64,000 bases of DNA from Allobosea sp. (GTDB lineage Bacteria > Pseudomonadota > Alphaproteobacteria > Rhizobiales > Beijerinckiaceae): positions 1 through 64,000 of the forward strand of contig NZ_JAFKFW010000004.1 in NCBI RefSeq assembly GCF_017308015.1. Direction: 5' to 3'. A program made the translations under genes and the position numbers. Shown here in pieces: positions 17,821 to 25,701 of the stretch. Under the pieces are notes generated by a model. It saw only the letters and a program-made list of their open reading frames with translations, was not told the DNA's origin and searched no databases. Within the stretch, counting starts at the first letter, position 1, and each line of letters begins with the position of its first letter.

Positions 17821-18647
17821 CGGCGCATCAGCTCCCGCAGGACCGCGCGCCGATGCGCCGCTATCCCGACCATTGGGAACGCTATTCGCCGCGCGAGCGC
17901 ATCGTGCAGTGGATCTGGCTCGGCGGCATCGCGGTCGCTGCCGCCTGGTCGGTCTCGGCGCTCGACATCGAATGGGCCTTCTTCGCCGATGCCCATGAAC
18001 AGGCCGCAGACCTGATCGAACGGATGTGGCCGCCGCGCTGGTCCTATCTGCCGCGCATCGTCGAGCCGCTGATCGAGACGCTGCATATTGCAACGCTCGG
18101 CACGATGATCGCCATCGTCTTCGCCCTGCCGGTCGCCTTCCTGGCCGCGCGCAACACCACCTACAACCAGGCGACCTGGCTGATCGGCCGGGCCATGCTA
18201 GTCCTGTCGCGCTCGATCAACACCGTGATCTGGGGTCTCGTCTTCGTCGCGATCTTCGGGCCGGGGCCGGTCGCCGGCATCTGCGCAGTCGCCGCGCGCT
18301 CGGTCGGCTTCATCGCCAAGCTCGTCGCCGAAGCGATCGAGGAGGTCGATGCCGGCCAGATCGAGGCGGTGGAATCGACCGGGGCCAGCACGCTTCAGGT
18401 TTATGGCGTCGCCATCCTGCCGCAGATCCTGCCGGTACTGATCGGCACCTCGATCTACCGCTGGGACATCAATGTGCGCGAGTCGAGCGTGCTCGGCTTC
18501 GTCGGCGCCGGCGGCATCGGGCTCCTGCTCTACGCTTCGATCAACCAGTTCGCCTGGTCGCAGGCGATCGTGATCCTGATCGCCATCCTCGGCATCGTCA
18601 TCATCAGCGAGGCGCTCTCGGCCTATGTCCGTTCCCGCATTGTCTGA
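17817..18647 (+). CDS. phnE: PhnE-type ABC transporter permease (second of two)
   Basis: A 276-aa permease starting at ATG 17817 (ATGA overlap with the first phnE); an upstream in-frame start at 17784 would overlap too far. It has ETLHIATLGTMIAIVFALPVAF, RSINTVIWGLVFVAIFGPGPVAG, EAA loop EAVESTGASTLQVYGVAILPQ and RWDINVRESSVLGFVGAGGIG. It is clearly homologous to the first PhnE but diverged, consistent with a heteromeric transporter. Its last 23 bases overlap the start of the HAD hydrolase gene. Confidence 0.92.
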   Translation: MTAHQLPQDRAPMRRYPDHWERYSPRERIVQWIWLGGIAVAAAWSVSALDIEWAFFADAHEQAADLIERMWPPRWSYLPRIVEPLIETLHIATLGTMIAIVFALPVAFLAARNTTYNQATWLIGRAMLVLSRSINTVIWGLVFVAIFGPGPVAGICAVAARSVGFIAKLVAEAIEEVDAGQIEAVESTGASTLQVYGVAILPQILPVLIGTSIYRWDINVRESSVLGFVGAGGIGLLLYASINQFAWSQAIVILIAILGIVIISEALSAYVRSRIV

Positions 18648-19530
18648 ATCGCGGGCGGAGACCGCCTTTCCCGGCGGCCTCTCGGCCCTCGTCGACCACT
18701 ATGACGGTTTCCTGCTCGATCAATGGGGCGTGCTGCATGACGGCACGCGGCCCTATCCCGATGCGGTCGCCTGTCTCGAGCGCCTGCGGGCAGCGGGCAA
18801 GGCCGTGATCATCCTGTCCAATTCGGGACGCAGCGGGCGCGACAACGAAGGCGTTCTCGCCAGCATGGGCTTCGCCCGCCCGCTCTATGACCGCGTGGCC
18901 TCGGCGGGGGACGATGCGCGCGAGGCCCTGCTGGAGCGCTCCGAACCGGGCTATCGCGATCTCGGCCCGCGCTGTCTGCTGCTGGCGCGGCCGGGCGAGG
19001 ACCATCTGGCGAACGGGCTCGGTCTGACGCTGGTGGATACCCCCGAGGCGGCCGACTTCCTTTTCGTGATGAGCATGGACCCCGACAGCCAGTCGGTCGC
19101 GGGCTGGAAGCCGGTGCTGGAGCAGGCCTTGCGACGCGACCTGCCGATGATCTGCGGCAACCCCGACCGCTACCGCGTCCATGCCGATGGCACCTTGCAC
19201 GAGGCTCCGGGTTTGGCGGCCCTGATCTATGAGGAGATGGGCGGTACCGTTCACTATCACGGCAAGCCGCATCCGCGGATCTATCGGAGCTGCCTGCGCT
19301 ATCTGGATCGCCCGGCCGGGCGCCTGCTCGCCATCGGAGATTCACTCGAGCACGACGTCGCCGGGGCAGCTGGCGCGGGAATCGATGCCGCCTTCATCGC
19401 GGGCGGCATCCATCGCGGTGATCTCGACTGGAGCGAGGACGGTACTGTCAATTCCGAGAGCTGCCGGCGGCTGTTCGCGCGCGAGGGGCTGACCCCGCGT
19501 TACGGCTTGTCCTGGTTCGCCTGGGACTGA
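18625..19530 (+). CDS. HAD-IIA superfamily hydrolase (TIGR01459 type)
   Basis: A 301-aa predicted cytoplasmic phosphatase. Motif I is FLLDQWGVLHDG: the nucleophile Asp is kept, while the usual Asp two positions later is Trp, as in the TIGR01459 subgroup. Motif II is VIILSNSGRSG, the cap region spans the middle, HYHGKPHPRIY carries the motif III lysine, and LLAIGDSLEHDVAGAAGAGI is motif IV. Its start lies inside phnE, so it is translated with the transporter. The simplest reading is that it removes phosphate from the imported ester. NagD/phosphoglycolate-like enzymes are its relatives; the true substrate is unknown. Confidence 0.88.
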   Translation: MSVPALSESRAETAFPGGLSALVDHYDGFLLDQWGVLHDGTRPYPDAVACLERLRAAGKAVIILSNSGRSGRDNEGVLASMGFARPLYDRVASAGDDAREALLERSEPGYRDLGPRCLLLARPGEDHLANGLGLTLVDTPEAADFLFVMSMDPDSQSVAGWKPVLEQALRRDLPMICGNPDRYRVHADGTLHEAPGLAALIYEEMGGTVHYHGKPHPRIYRSCLRYLDRPAGRLLAIGDSLEHDVAGAAGAGIDAAFIAGGIHRGDLDWSEDGTVNSESCRRLFAREGLTPRYGLSWFAWD

Positions 19531-19835
19531 ACGATGTCGGCATCGGATTCAAGAGCTGCGATCTGTTACCGCATCTGACGGGGCAGAACGTCCAGCTTTC
19601 GTCGCGCATCATCAGGAACGCCGCCGCCGGCGCGGATCGGTTCTCATCTCCGAGAAGTCGGCAGCCATCCCGACATAATCTCCGGCAGCCATGCGTCGCA
19701 CTCGCTCGTTCGCAATGCAGCCGGGGTGATGCCGTTGGTCGAGGTGGATGCGGCGCTCGGCCCGGAGCCGACCAATGAAGAAAAAGCTCGCCAGATTCGT
19801 CAGGGCGGGCGTCTGCCGGGGAGGGCCCGGCGGGT
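19531..19835. other. 305-bp gap between HAD gene and RidA-like gene, no feature recognised
   Basis: The only open frame (minus strand, 19612-19929) is arginine-rich, overlaps the RidA-like gene and has no family resemblance. I see no strong hairpin and no RNA gene. It may be remnant coding sequence. Confidence 0.3.
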
Positions 19836-20252
19836 TCAGTAGACGGCCGTCGCTTCGACTTCGACCAGGAATTCCGGCCGGCTGAAACCGGAGACGATCA
19901 CCAGCGTCGAGGCCGGCTTGACCGGGCAATCGGCCAGAGCTTCGTCGCGCGCCTTCATATAGGCCGGCATGTGCTTGCGGTCGGTAACGAAGGCGTTGAG
20001 GCGCACGAGATTCGCCATCGACAGGCCGCCTTCGCGCAGGATCGCGGCGATGCTCTCGAAACAGATGCGGGCCTGCTCGCCGGCATCCTCCGGCACGCTG
20101 CCGTCGCGCGCGATGCCGAGCTGGCCGGAGGTGAGAAGGATGCCCTGAGCTGCAGCCTTCATGCCATGGGAATATTGCCCGAAAGGCGGAGCGAGCGAGG
20201 CGGGCATAAGCGGCTGTTTCATGAACTGACGATCCAGGGCGGGAGGCCGCAT
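19836..20252 (-). CDS. RidA-family protein lacking the catalytic arginine
   Basis: A 138-aa protein (or 128 aa if it starts at ATG 20222). The YjgF/YER057c/UK114 fold is shown by PFGQYSHGMKAAAQGILLTSGQ, EQARICFESIAAILREGGLSM and VRLNAFVTDRKHMPAYMKARDE. In true RidA enamine/imine deaminases an arginine follows the P-A of the late PARS motif; here the segment reads KPASTLVIV, so the arginine is absent, as in the non-deaminase Rid subgroups. It stands alone between a HAD gene and hemN. Its activity cannot be predicted. Confidence 0.85.
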   Translation of the reverse strand: MRPPALDRQFMKQPLMPASLAPPFGQYSHGMKAAAQGILLTSGQLGIARDGSVPEDAGEQARICFESIAAILREGGLSMANLVRLNAFVTDRKHMPAYMKARDEALADCPVKPASTLVIVSGFSRPEFLVEVEATAVY

Positions 20253-20348
20253 CAGGTGTAGCTCAAGCAGCGTTGCGACGGAACCGCGTCGAGCGATGGT
20301 CGCAGCTTGACGGCAGTGCTCCTGCCGCCGGCCGATCCAGGCTGCAGT

Positions 20349-20362
20349 TTGCCTTCGATCAA
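20349..20362 (+). promoter_or_regulatory. FNR/NnrR-type box upstream of hemN
   Basis: TTGCCTTCGATCAA has the TTG-N8-CAA form, with 8 of 10 positions of the FNR consensus TTGAT-N4-ATCAA. Its centre is about 68 bases before the hemN ATG. With the usual -41.5 spacing, transcription would start near 20397 and leave a short leader. It matches in form the four boxes in the denitrification cluster next door. Confidence 0.6.
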
Positions 20363-20423
20363 GGAAGCCATCGGCCGAACCGGCTAGTCAGCGGGTTCAA
20401 CGACAACAGCCCGGAGCTGACCG

Positions 20424-21767
20424 ATGCAGGCTGCGCCATACCGAGACGAACGGCTTCCGCGCTATACGAGCTATCCGACCGCCCCGCATTTCAGCGGGGC
20501 TGTCGATGCGGACACCTATGCCGGCTGGCTGAAGGAACTGGCGGCGGGAACCACCGCCTCGCTCTACCTCCATGTACCGTTCTGCCGTTCGATGTGCTGG
20601 TATTGCGGCTGTCACACCACCGTCGCGCTGCGCAACGGGCCGATCATCGATTATCTCGCGGCGCTGCGCGGGGAGATCGCGCTGGTCGCTGAAAGGCTCG
20701 TGGCTCCGCTCGATGTGCGCCATATTCATTTCGGCGGGGGCACGCCGACCATCCTGGAACCCCAGGATTTCGTCGCCCTGGTCGCCCTGCTGCGGCAGCA
20801 TTTTGCGCTGCATCCCACGGCGGAGATCGCAGTCGAAATCGATCCACGCCGGCTCGAATCCAGCATGATCGCAGCGCTCGCCGAGGCAGGCGTCAACCGC
20901 GCGAGCCTCGGCGTGCAGAGCTTCGATCCCGCCGTGCAGAAGGCGATCAACAGGATCCAGAGCGTCGAGCAGACGGCGGCGGTCGTCACCGGCCTGCGCG
21001 GCGCCGGCATCGCGGCCGTGAGCTTCGACCTGATCTACGGGCTGCCGCGCCAGACGCTGCACTCCTGCCTCGATACCGTCGAGCAATGCCTGGCGATGCG
21101 GCCGGACCGGTTCTCGATCTTCGGATATGCCCATGTACCCGAATTCAAGAAGCACCAGCGCCGTATCGTCACCGCCGAGCTGCCGGATGGCGAAGCCCGG
21201 CACGAGCAGGCCGAGGCCATGGCGCAGCGCCTCGTGGGGGCCGGCTATGTTCGCATCGGGCTCGATCATTTTGCTCTGCCCGAAGATCCGATGGCGCGTG
21301 CTCTGGTGCAGGGTGGGCTCCATCGCAATTTCCAAGGCTACACCACTGATCGCTGCGAGGCGCTGATCGGCTTCGGCGCTTCGGCGATCGGGCGGTTGCC
21401 GCAGGGCTATGTCCAGAACGAGGTGGTGATCGGCCGCTATGCCGAGCATATCGCCGACAACGCGCTGCCGACGGCACGCGGCTATCGCCTCAGCGCCGAG
21501 GATCGCCTGCGTGCCGAGCTGATCGAGCGGGTGATGTGCGACCTCACGGTCGATATCGACGCTGTCTGCGCACGCCACCAGGCCGATCCACAGATTCTCG
21601 AAAGCGCGCTGCAGCGCCTTGGCCAGCTCTCGCAGGAGGGCGTGGTGCGGCTCGACGGCCACCGGGTCTCGCTGCCGGACGAGGCGCGCCTGCTGGTGCG
21701 CAAGGTCGCATCCGCCTTTGACGCTCATCTCGACCAGCCGCCGCGGCAGTACAGCCGGGCGGTTTAA
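20424..21767 (+). CDS. hemN: oxygen-independent coproporphyrinogen III oxidase HemN
   Basis: A 447-aa radical-SAM enzyme that decarboxylates coproporphyrinogen III to protoporphyrinogen IX without oxygen. The N-terminal RYTSYPTAPHF, the cluster motif PFCRSMCWYCGCHT (C54, C58, C61 plus C63, the true-HemN CxxxCxxCxC form) and HFGGGTPTIL are diagnostic and separate it from HemW. Length is normal for HemN. It supplies haem for the anaerobically made NorBC and cytochromes. It converges with norF, and an FNR/NnrR-like box lies upstream, consistent with induction at low oxygen. Confidence 0.95.
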   Translation: MQAAPYRDERLPRYTSYPTAPHFSGAVDADTYAGWLKELAAGTTASLYLHVPFCRSMCWYCGCHTTVALRNGPIIDYLAALRGEIALVAERLVAPLDVRHIHFGGGTPTILEPQDFVALVALLRQHFALHPTAEIAVEIDPRRLESSMIAALAEAGVNRASLGVQSFDPAVQKAINRIQSVEQTAAVVTGLRGAGIAAVSFDLIYGLPRQTLHSCLDTVEQCLAMRPDRFSIFGYAHVPEFKKHQRRIVTAELPDGEARHEQAEAMAQRLVGAGYVRIGLDHFALPEDPMARALVQGGLHRNFQGYTTDRCEALIGFGASAIGRLPQGYVQNEVVIGRYAEHIADNALPTARGYRLSAEDRLRAELIERVMCDLTVDIDAVCARHQADPQILESALQRLGQLSQEGVVRLDGHRVSLPDEARLLVRKVASAFDAHLDQPPRQYSRAV

Positions 21768-21795
21768 GGTGGGTAAGATTTCGCCGACGTTACGC

Positions 21796-21837
21796 CGTCA
21801 TTCCGGGTGCAGGCCTGTGACCTGCCCCGGAATGACG
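21796..21837. terminator. long REP-like palindrome between convergent hemN and norF
   Basis: CGTCATTCCGGG (21796-21807) pairs perfectly with CCCGGAATGACG (21826-21837). Inside, after one bulged T, GCAGG pairs with CCTGC around a 7-base loop, 17 bp of stem in all. It lies in the 89-bp gap between gene ends and can terminate both directions. The GTCATTCCGGG...CCCGGAATGAC form resembles dispersed palindromic repeats common in Rhizobiales genomes. Confidence 0.7.
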
Positions 21838-21856
21838 AAGAGGTCTGCCGGGATCA

Positions 21857-22117
21857 CTATCCGGCGATGGCGATCTTGATCCCCGCAAGCGTGCACAGCA
21901 CCGCCGCGTAGCAGATCAGCGCGATCGTCAGCGCCGGGCTTGTTCGATGAAGCCGCATGAAGCCGAGCACGACAAGTGCGGCCTTGATCAGGCTGAGCGT
22001 CGCGATGGCGACGCCGCGTGGCGCGGCCGGCAGAAGCATCGCCGCTAGCAGGCTCGCACCGGTGGCGAGCAGCAAGGCGGACAGGATGACGGGGAAAGGA
22101 AGGTCATGTGCCGGCAT
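21857..22117 (-). CDS. norF: NorF-like small membrane protein (cytochrome c oxidase subunit IV-like)
   Basis: An 86-aa protein with three hydrophobic helices (about residues 8-28, 33-52 and 61-83) and the segment LIKAALVVLGFMRLHR typical of the prokaryotic COX IV/NorF group. It begins 4 bases after the norE stop, so it is translated with it. NorF proteins are accessory to nitric oxide reductase activity, not catalytic. It is the last gene of the nirK-nirV-norE-norF unit. Assignment rests on size, topology and position. Confidence 0.8.
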   Translation of the reverse strand: MPAHDLPFPVILSALLLATGASLLAAMLLPAAPRGVAIATLSLIKAALVVLGFMRLHRTSPALTIALICYAAVLCTLAGIKIAIAG

Positions 22118-22121
22118 CGTC

Positions 22122-22673
22122 TCAGCCCAGATAGATAACCGGCAGGATCAGCAGCCAGACGAGATCGACGAGGTGCCAGACCGAGGCGACGGTCTCGACC
22201 GATCGCGGCGCGGGACGCCAGGCGACGACGAGCAGCAGGATCGCGACGAAGAGCACATGTGCGAGATGGAAGCCGGTGGTCAGCAGGTAGAGCTCGAACA
22301 GCCGGTTCTCGCTCGCGACCAGCGCCGGCATTTCATGGCTTAAGGCGGTCAGTTTCAGGGCGCAGAACGCGAAGCCGCCCAGTGCGGCGAGGATGAGGTT
22401 CCGGCGCAGGGCTCGTCCTGATGCGGCCAGAGCCGCGAAGAAACCGCTGGTCAGCAAGGTCGCCGTTGCGAAACCGGCGAGCGGCAGGTCGAGTTCAAGG
22501 TGGAAAGCGGTATGCGCCGACGGGTTTAGCCAGGCGATCAGCAGGAAGGCGCCGAGCAGGGCGCCGAAGACGACGAGTTCGCTCCAGACGAGAATCCAGA
22601 GCAGGAGTTCCATGCCGCCTTCCGGAACCGGCCTTGCGCCGTCGAGGGTGCGGCTGGCGACCGCAACCGTCAT
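22122..22673 (-). CDS. norE: NorE, cytochrome c oxidase subunit III-like protein
   Basis: A 183-aa membrane protein. I place the start at 22673, where ATGA overlaps the nirV stop; the longer open frame lies over nirV in another frame. It has about five helices, with ELLLWILVWSELVVFGALLGAFL at the start and a FHLAHVLFVAILLLVVAW segment with the histidines seen in COX III homologues. NorE is needed for full nitric oxide reductase activity in Paracoccus-type systems, but its biochemical role is not settled. It is in one operon with nirK, nirV and norF. Confidence 0.85.
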   Translation of the reverse strand: MTVAVASRTLDGARPVPEGGMELLLWILVWSELVVFGALLGAFLLIAWLNPSAHTAFHLELDLPLAGFATATLLTSGFFAALAASGRALRRNLILAALGGFAFCALKLTALSHEMPALVASENRLFELYLLTTGFHLAHVLFVAILLLVVAWRPAPRSVETVASVWHLVDLVWLLILPVIYLG

Positions 22674-23557
22674 GCCGGCAGCAGCCGGCCGAGGGCTGCG
22701 GGCAGCCGGTCGCGCCAGCTGCGCTCGCGGACCAGACGAAAGCCGAGATTGTCGGGCGGCGTCGCCACCGAGCAGCCGCCCGCCTTGGGGTTGCGGATGA
22801 AGAAGGTCATCGGCGCGCGGTGCTGGCCTTCGACGACATAGATGCCGCAATTGCTGGTCTCACTGAGCGTGCGGCCTGCCGCATCCTGCGAGACGCGGCG
22901 CAGGCAGGTCTGTGTCCATTCCCAGACATTGCCGGCGATGTCGTGGACGCCGTGCTCGTTGGCGCCGAAGCTGCCGACCGGGCGCGGGGCGGGATCGCTT
23001 GCCGCCTTGCGGTTAGCCTCGCGCTCGTAGTCGGCGAGCCAGCGCCGGGCTGGATTATAGGCGTCGCCGTCGAGGCCGCGGGCATCGTCGATGAAGCGCG
23101 AGCCGGCAGCGTGGGCCCATTCCCGATCGGTCGGCAGGCGCCAGACCGTACCGGTCTCGCGCGTCAGCCACGCGGCGTAATCGCTGGCATCGGCATGGCT
23201 GACGCCGGTCGCGGGCAAGTCGCCGCGCGGTGCCGGGCTGTCGAGCCGCTTGCAGGCGCTGGCCGCGATGCAGCGCGCGTAGTCGGCCGCGGTCACCTGA
23301 TAGCGCATGATCTCGAGCGGTTGCGTGATCCTGACCGTGACGCGGGGCGCGTCGACCGGGCGACCGGCGCGGCTGTATTCGCCGTCGAGGCGGTGCAGCA
23401 GAGTCGCGGGTGGCACGATCGTGGTCTGCGGCAGGGGGAAGCTCGGGGTTGGCCGGCGCATCGGCGCGGCCAGCAGAAGGGCGGCGGCTCCGGCGAGGAG
23501 CATGAGGCCGAGCGAGGTCGTCAGCCCCGGCAGCGTGGGGCGCAGCGTGGTGGCCAT
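22670..23557 (-). CDS. nirV: NirV, formylglycine-generating-enzyme-like protein
   Basis: A 295-aa protein read from ATG 23557 (AGGGA 8 bases upstream); an earlier ATG at 23617 is possible. One N-terminal hydrophobic helix (residues ~8-30) is followed by a SUMF1/FGE-sulfatase domain: PLEIMRYQVTAADYARC, LPTDREWAHAAG, GNVWEWTQTC and a final LGFRLVRE. NirV is regularly encoded next to nirK; its precise job in nitrite reductase maturation is not known. It overlaps norE by 4 bases and follows nirK after a 61-bp gap. Confidence 0.9.
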   Translation of the reverse strand: MATTLRPTLPGLTTSLGLMLLAGAAALLLAAPMRRPTPSFPLPQTTIVPPATLLHRLDGEYSRAGRPVDAPRVTVRITQPLEIMRYQVTAADYARCIAASACKRLDSPAPRGDLPATGVSHADASDYAAWLTRETGTVWRLPTDREWAHAAGSRFIDDARGLDGDAYNPARRWLADYEREANRKAASDPAPRPVGSFGANEHGVHDIAGNVWEWTQTCLRRVSQDAAGRTLSETSNCGIYVVEGQHRAPMTFFIRNPKAGGCSVATPPDNLGFRLVRERSWRDRLPAALGRLLPA

Positions 23558-23618
23558 GGTCGGAATCCCTGTCGGGAAGAAGGGCCTCCCCGCCGGATGG
23601 CGGGGAGGCGTGGACATG

Positions 23619-24764
23619 TCAGATGCCGGCAGGCGCCAGGATCTGCTTCATCAGGTCGTCGTTCCACTCACCCTCGACCTTGAAATGGCCGGCGGCGCCG
23701 AGCTCGAAGGCCTCGATCAGGTTGTGGTTGACATAGGCGTAGATGCCCGGCTGAAGGAAGGTGTAGAGCGCCGCGCCCGCGCAGCCGCCGGGGATGAACC
23801 AGGTCTCCAGGTCCCGTTCCGGCGGGTTGCGGAACTTGCCGGTGGCCCAGACATAGTCGCCATGACCGCCGATCAGGTGAGGCCGCGTGTCGCGGTTGGC
23901 CTGGGAATGCACGATCAGCACGGTCTCGCCGACCTTGGCGGTGAGGGCATTCTTACCCGTGAGTGCGCCGACCTTGCCGTTGAACACGACATGAGACGGG
24001 GTCAGCGTGCGCATCGCCTTGACGACATCCTCATGCGACTCGCCGACGCTGGCATAGCGCTTGAACTTGCCGTTCTCGTCGCGCGGCACATAGAAGTCCT
24101 GCTCACCGACATAGTAGACCTTGTCGTATTTCAGGGCCTTGCCCTGGCCATCCTTCAGCCCGTCGCGCGGCAGCACCATGATGGCGCCGTTCATGCCCGC
24201 GGTGACGTGCCAGGGCACCATGCCAGGAGGGGCGCAATGGTAGACGAACACGCCCTGCCGGGTGGCCTTCCAGCGCAGCACGACCTTCTCGCCGGGGTTA
24301 ACCTCGGTCAGGCCACCGCCGCCGAGCGCACCGGTCGACGAATGGAAGTCGATATTGTGCATCAATTCGTTGGTTTCGGCGTTAATCAGCGTCAGTTCGA
24401 CATAATCGCCCTCGTGCACGACCATCAGCGGGCCCGGTACGGTGCCGTTGAAGGTGAAGGCGTAGGTCTCGGTGCCTGCATCGTCGAGGATGATCTTCTT
24501 CTCGTGGATCGTCATCTCGAATTCGACGACCTTTGGCCCGCCGGTCGCGATCTGCTCATGCGCATGCACGAAAGGGGGATCAACCAGCTTCGGCTTGACG
24601 CGCGGCAGCTTGGCGATATCCGTGGCGGTGGCCTTGGTCATCACGGCCTGCGCCTGGGCCGGCGCGGAAGCCGCCTGGACGATCGCCCCCGCAGCCGCCG
24701 CTCCCGCCAGAATGCTGCGGCGGGTCAGTTTGAGCTCTTCGCCCCGTTTGGCCTCTTGGCCCAT
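23619..24764 (-). CDS. nirK: copper-containing nitrite reductase NirK
   Basis: A 381-aa periplasmic enzyme reducing nitrite to nitric oxide. The N-terminus has a Tat signal ([15 protein letters not shown]) with cleavage near AQAQA (about residue 40). All copper ligands are present: type 1 H136, C177, H186, M191; type 2 H141, H176, H347; and catalytic D139 and H296. The spacing is exactly that of class I NirK enzymes (offset 41 from Alcaligenes faecalis numbering). AAGGAG lies before the ATG. An NnrR-type box is centred about 80 bases upstream. It heads the nirK-nirV-norE-norF unit. Confidence 0.98.
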   Translation of the reverse strand: MGQEAKRGEELKLTRRSILAGAAAAGAIVQAASAPAQAQAVMTKATATDIAKLPRVKPKLVDPPFVHAHEQIATGGPKVVEFEMTIHEKKIILDDAGTETYAFTFNGTVPGPLMVVHEGDYVELTLINAETNELMHNIDFHSSTGALGGGGLTEVNPGEKVVLRWKATRQGVFVYHCAPPGMVPWHVTAGMNGAIMVLPRDGLKDGQGKALKYDKVYYVGEQDFYVPRDENGKFKRYASVGESHEDVVKAMRTLTPSHVVFNGKVGALTGKNALTAKVGETVLIVHSQANRDTRPHLIGGHGDYVWATGKFRNPPERDLETWFIPGGCAGAALYTFLQPGIYAYVNHNLIEAFELGAAGHFKVEGEWNDDLMKQILAPAGI

Positions 24765-24836
24765 GGCTTGTCTCCTTGCCGGAAGACCGGAGTTCGACCG
24801 GTCATGAGGACTTTAGGAGCCTGGCGAAATCGGTCT

Positions 24837-24850
24837 TTGTTGCAGCACAA
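24837..24850 (-). promoter_or_regulatory. NnrR/FNR-type box upstream of nirK
   Basis: TTGTTGCAGCACAA, form TTG-N8-CAA, is centred 79.5 bases before the nirK ATG. The usual activator spacing would put the transcript start near 24802. The DUF59 gene ends at 24878 on the same strand, so this box lets nirK be transcribed independently of that operon. Confidence 0.65.
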
Positions 24851-24877
24851 CATCTTTGACGATCGTTGCGGGAGCCG

Positions 24878-25162
24878 TCACTCGGCGGCGATCATCGCCG
24901 GCTCCCAGGCTGGCTCATAGGTCAGCGTCACCTCGACCGCCGTCACGCCCTCGACAGCTCCGGCCGCCATGGCGACGGCCTCCTTCAGGAAGCCGGCCAG
25001 CGGGCAACCGCGCGTGGTCGTCGTCATGGTGATCGAGACCCTGCCGTCCGGCGTCGCCGCGATCGCATAGATCAGGCCGAGATCGACGACGCTGCGGCCG
25101 ATCTCGGGGTCGAGGACGTCGCGCAAGGCAATCTCGACAAGCCGCTCCAGACCGGCGTTCAT
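24878..25162 (-). CDS. DUF59/MIP18-family iron-sulfur assembly-like protein
   Basis: A 94-aa protein starting at ATG 25162 (ATGA overlap with the gene before). The DUF59 pattern is clear: LRDVLDPEIGRSVVDLGLIYAI, then TMTTTTRGCPLAGFLKEAV, where the single TTRGCP cysteine is the residue implicated in Fe-S handling in SufT/PaaD relatives. It is last in the DUF2249-membrane protein operon. A role in maturing a metal centre of the denitrification apparatus is reasonable but inferred. Confidence 0.88.
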   Translation of the reverse strand: MNAGLERLVEIALRDVLDPEIGRSVVDLGLIYAIAATPDGRVSITMTTTTRGCPLAGFLKEAVAMAAGAVEGVTAVEVTLTYEPAWEPAMIAAE

Positions 25163-25701
25163 CCGTGCGCCCTCCCGCCGCCATGGCGTACGAGTAGGCG
25201 ATAGGCCGTGCCGGAAGCATCGAAATTGCCGGCCCATTCGTGCTGGCGCTTGGCCAGCTCCGGAAAGAGAAAGACCGGTTCGCGGGCGAGCAGCGCGAAC
25301 AGCACGTCGCCGGGCTTGAGATCTTCGAGCGCTTCCAGGATGCGGACCATCGGCTCCGGGGGGTCGAGATCGACGAGATCGAGTTCCTCGATGGGGTCAC
25401 CCCAGGACAGGGCGGAGGGACTGCTGCCCGCAGCGAGCCCGGTTTCGACCTGCATGCCGGCGACCGGCGAGAACAGGACTTCCCAGTCGCCGCCGCCGAG
25501 CGGGCGATCGCTGGCCGAAAAGCCGCGATTGGCCATCACCGAGAACAGAGGGACAGGCCGGAAGGGCGCGATGAGGCGCAGGGATTCGCCCGGCGCAAGC
25601 GCCCCGACGGCGTCCATGATCGCCTGGAAAGGTTCCTCGCCAGCCCGCAGCATCGGGCGGACGTCAAGCTCGCGGACGGGCGATTCTTCCGGTTTCGACA
25701 T
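25159..25701 (-). CDS. double DUF2249 domain protein
   Basis: A 180-aa cytoplasmic protein beginning at ATG 25701, after AGGAAA; the frame before that overlaps the membrane protein gene. Two DUF2249 units follow each other: ELDVRPMLRAGEEPFQAIMDAV...LRLIAPFRPVPLFSVMANRGF (residues ~10-60) and LDLVDLDPPEPMVRILEALEDL...VLFALLAREPVFLFPELAKR (~105-155). DUF2249 proteins occur beside nitrite and NO reductase genes and hemerythrin-like proteins, but no biochemical role is established. It overlaps the membrane protein gene by 38 bases and the DUF59 gene by 4. Confidence 0.85.
   Translation of the reverse strand: MSKPEESPVRELDVRPMLRAGEEPFQAIMDAVGALAPGESLRLIAPFRPVPLFSVMANRGFSASDRPLGGGDWEVLFSPVAGMQVETGLAAGSSPSALSWGDPIEELDLVDLDPPEPMVRILEALEDLKPGDVLFALLAREPVFLFPELAKRQHEWAGNFDASGTAYRLLVRHGGGRAHG

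Noticed and set aside
15171-18647. assignment as a phosphonate degradation (C-P lyase) locus
   Set aside because: Only transporter genes of the phn set are present; the neighbours are a DeoR regulator and a HAD phosphatase.
19612-19929. 105-aa minus-strand open frame after the RidA-like gene
   Set aside because: Arginine-rich, overlaps the RidA-like gene and shows no motif.
22674-22850. 59-codon N-terminal extension of norE
   Set aside because: It overlaps nirV in another frame and has no helix. ATG 22673 overlaps the nirV stop in the standard way.
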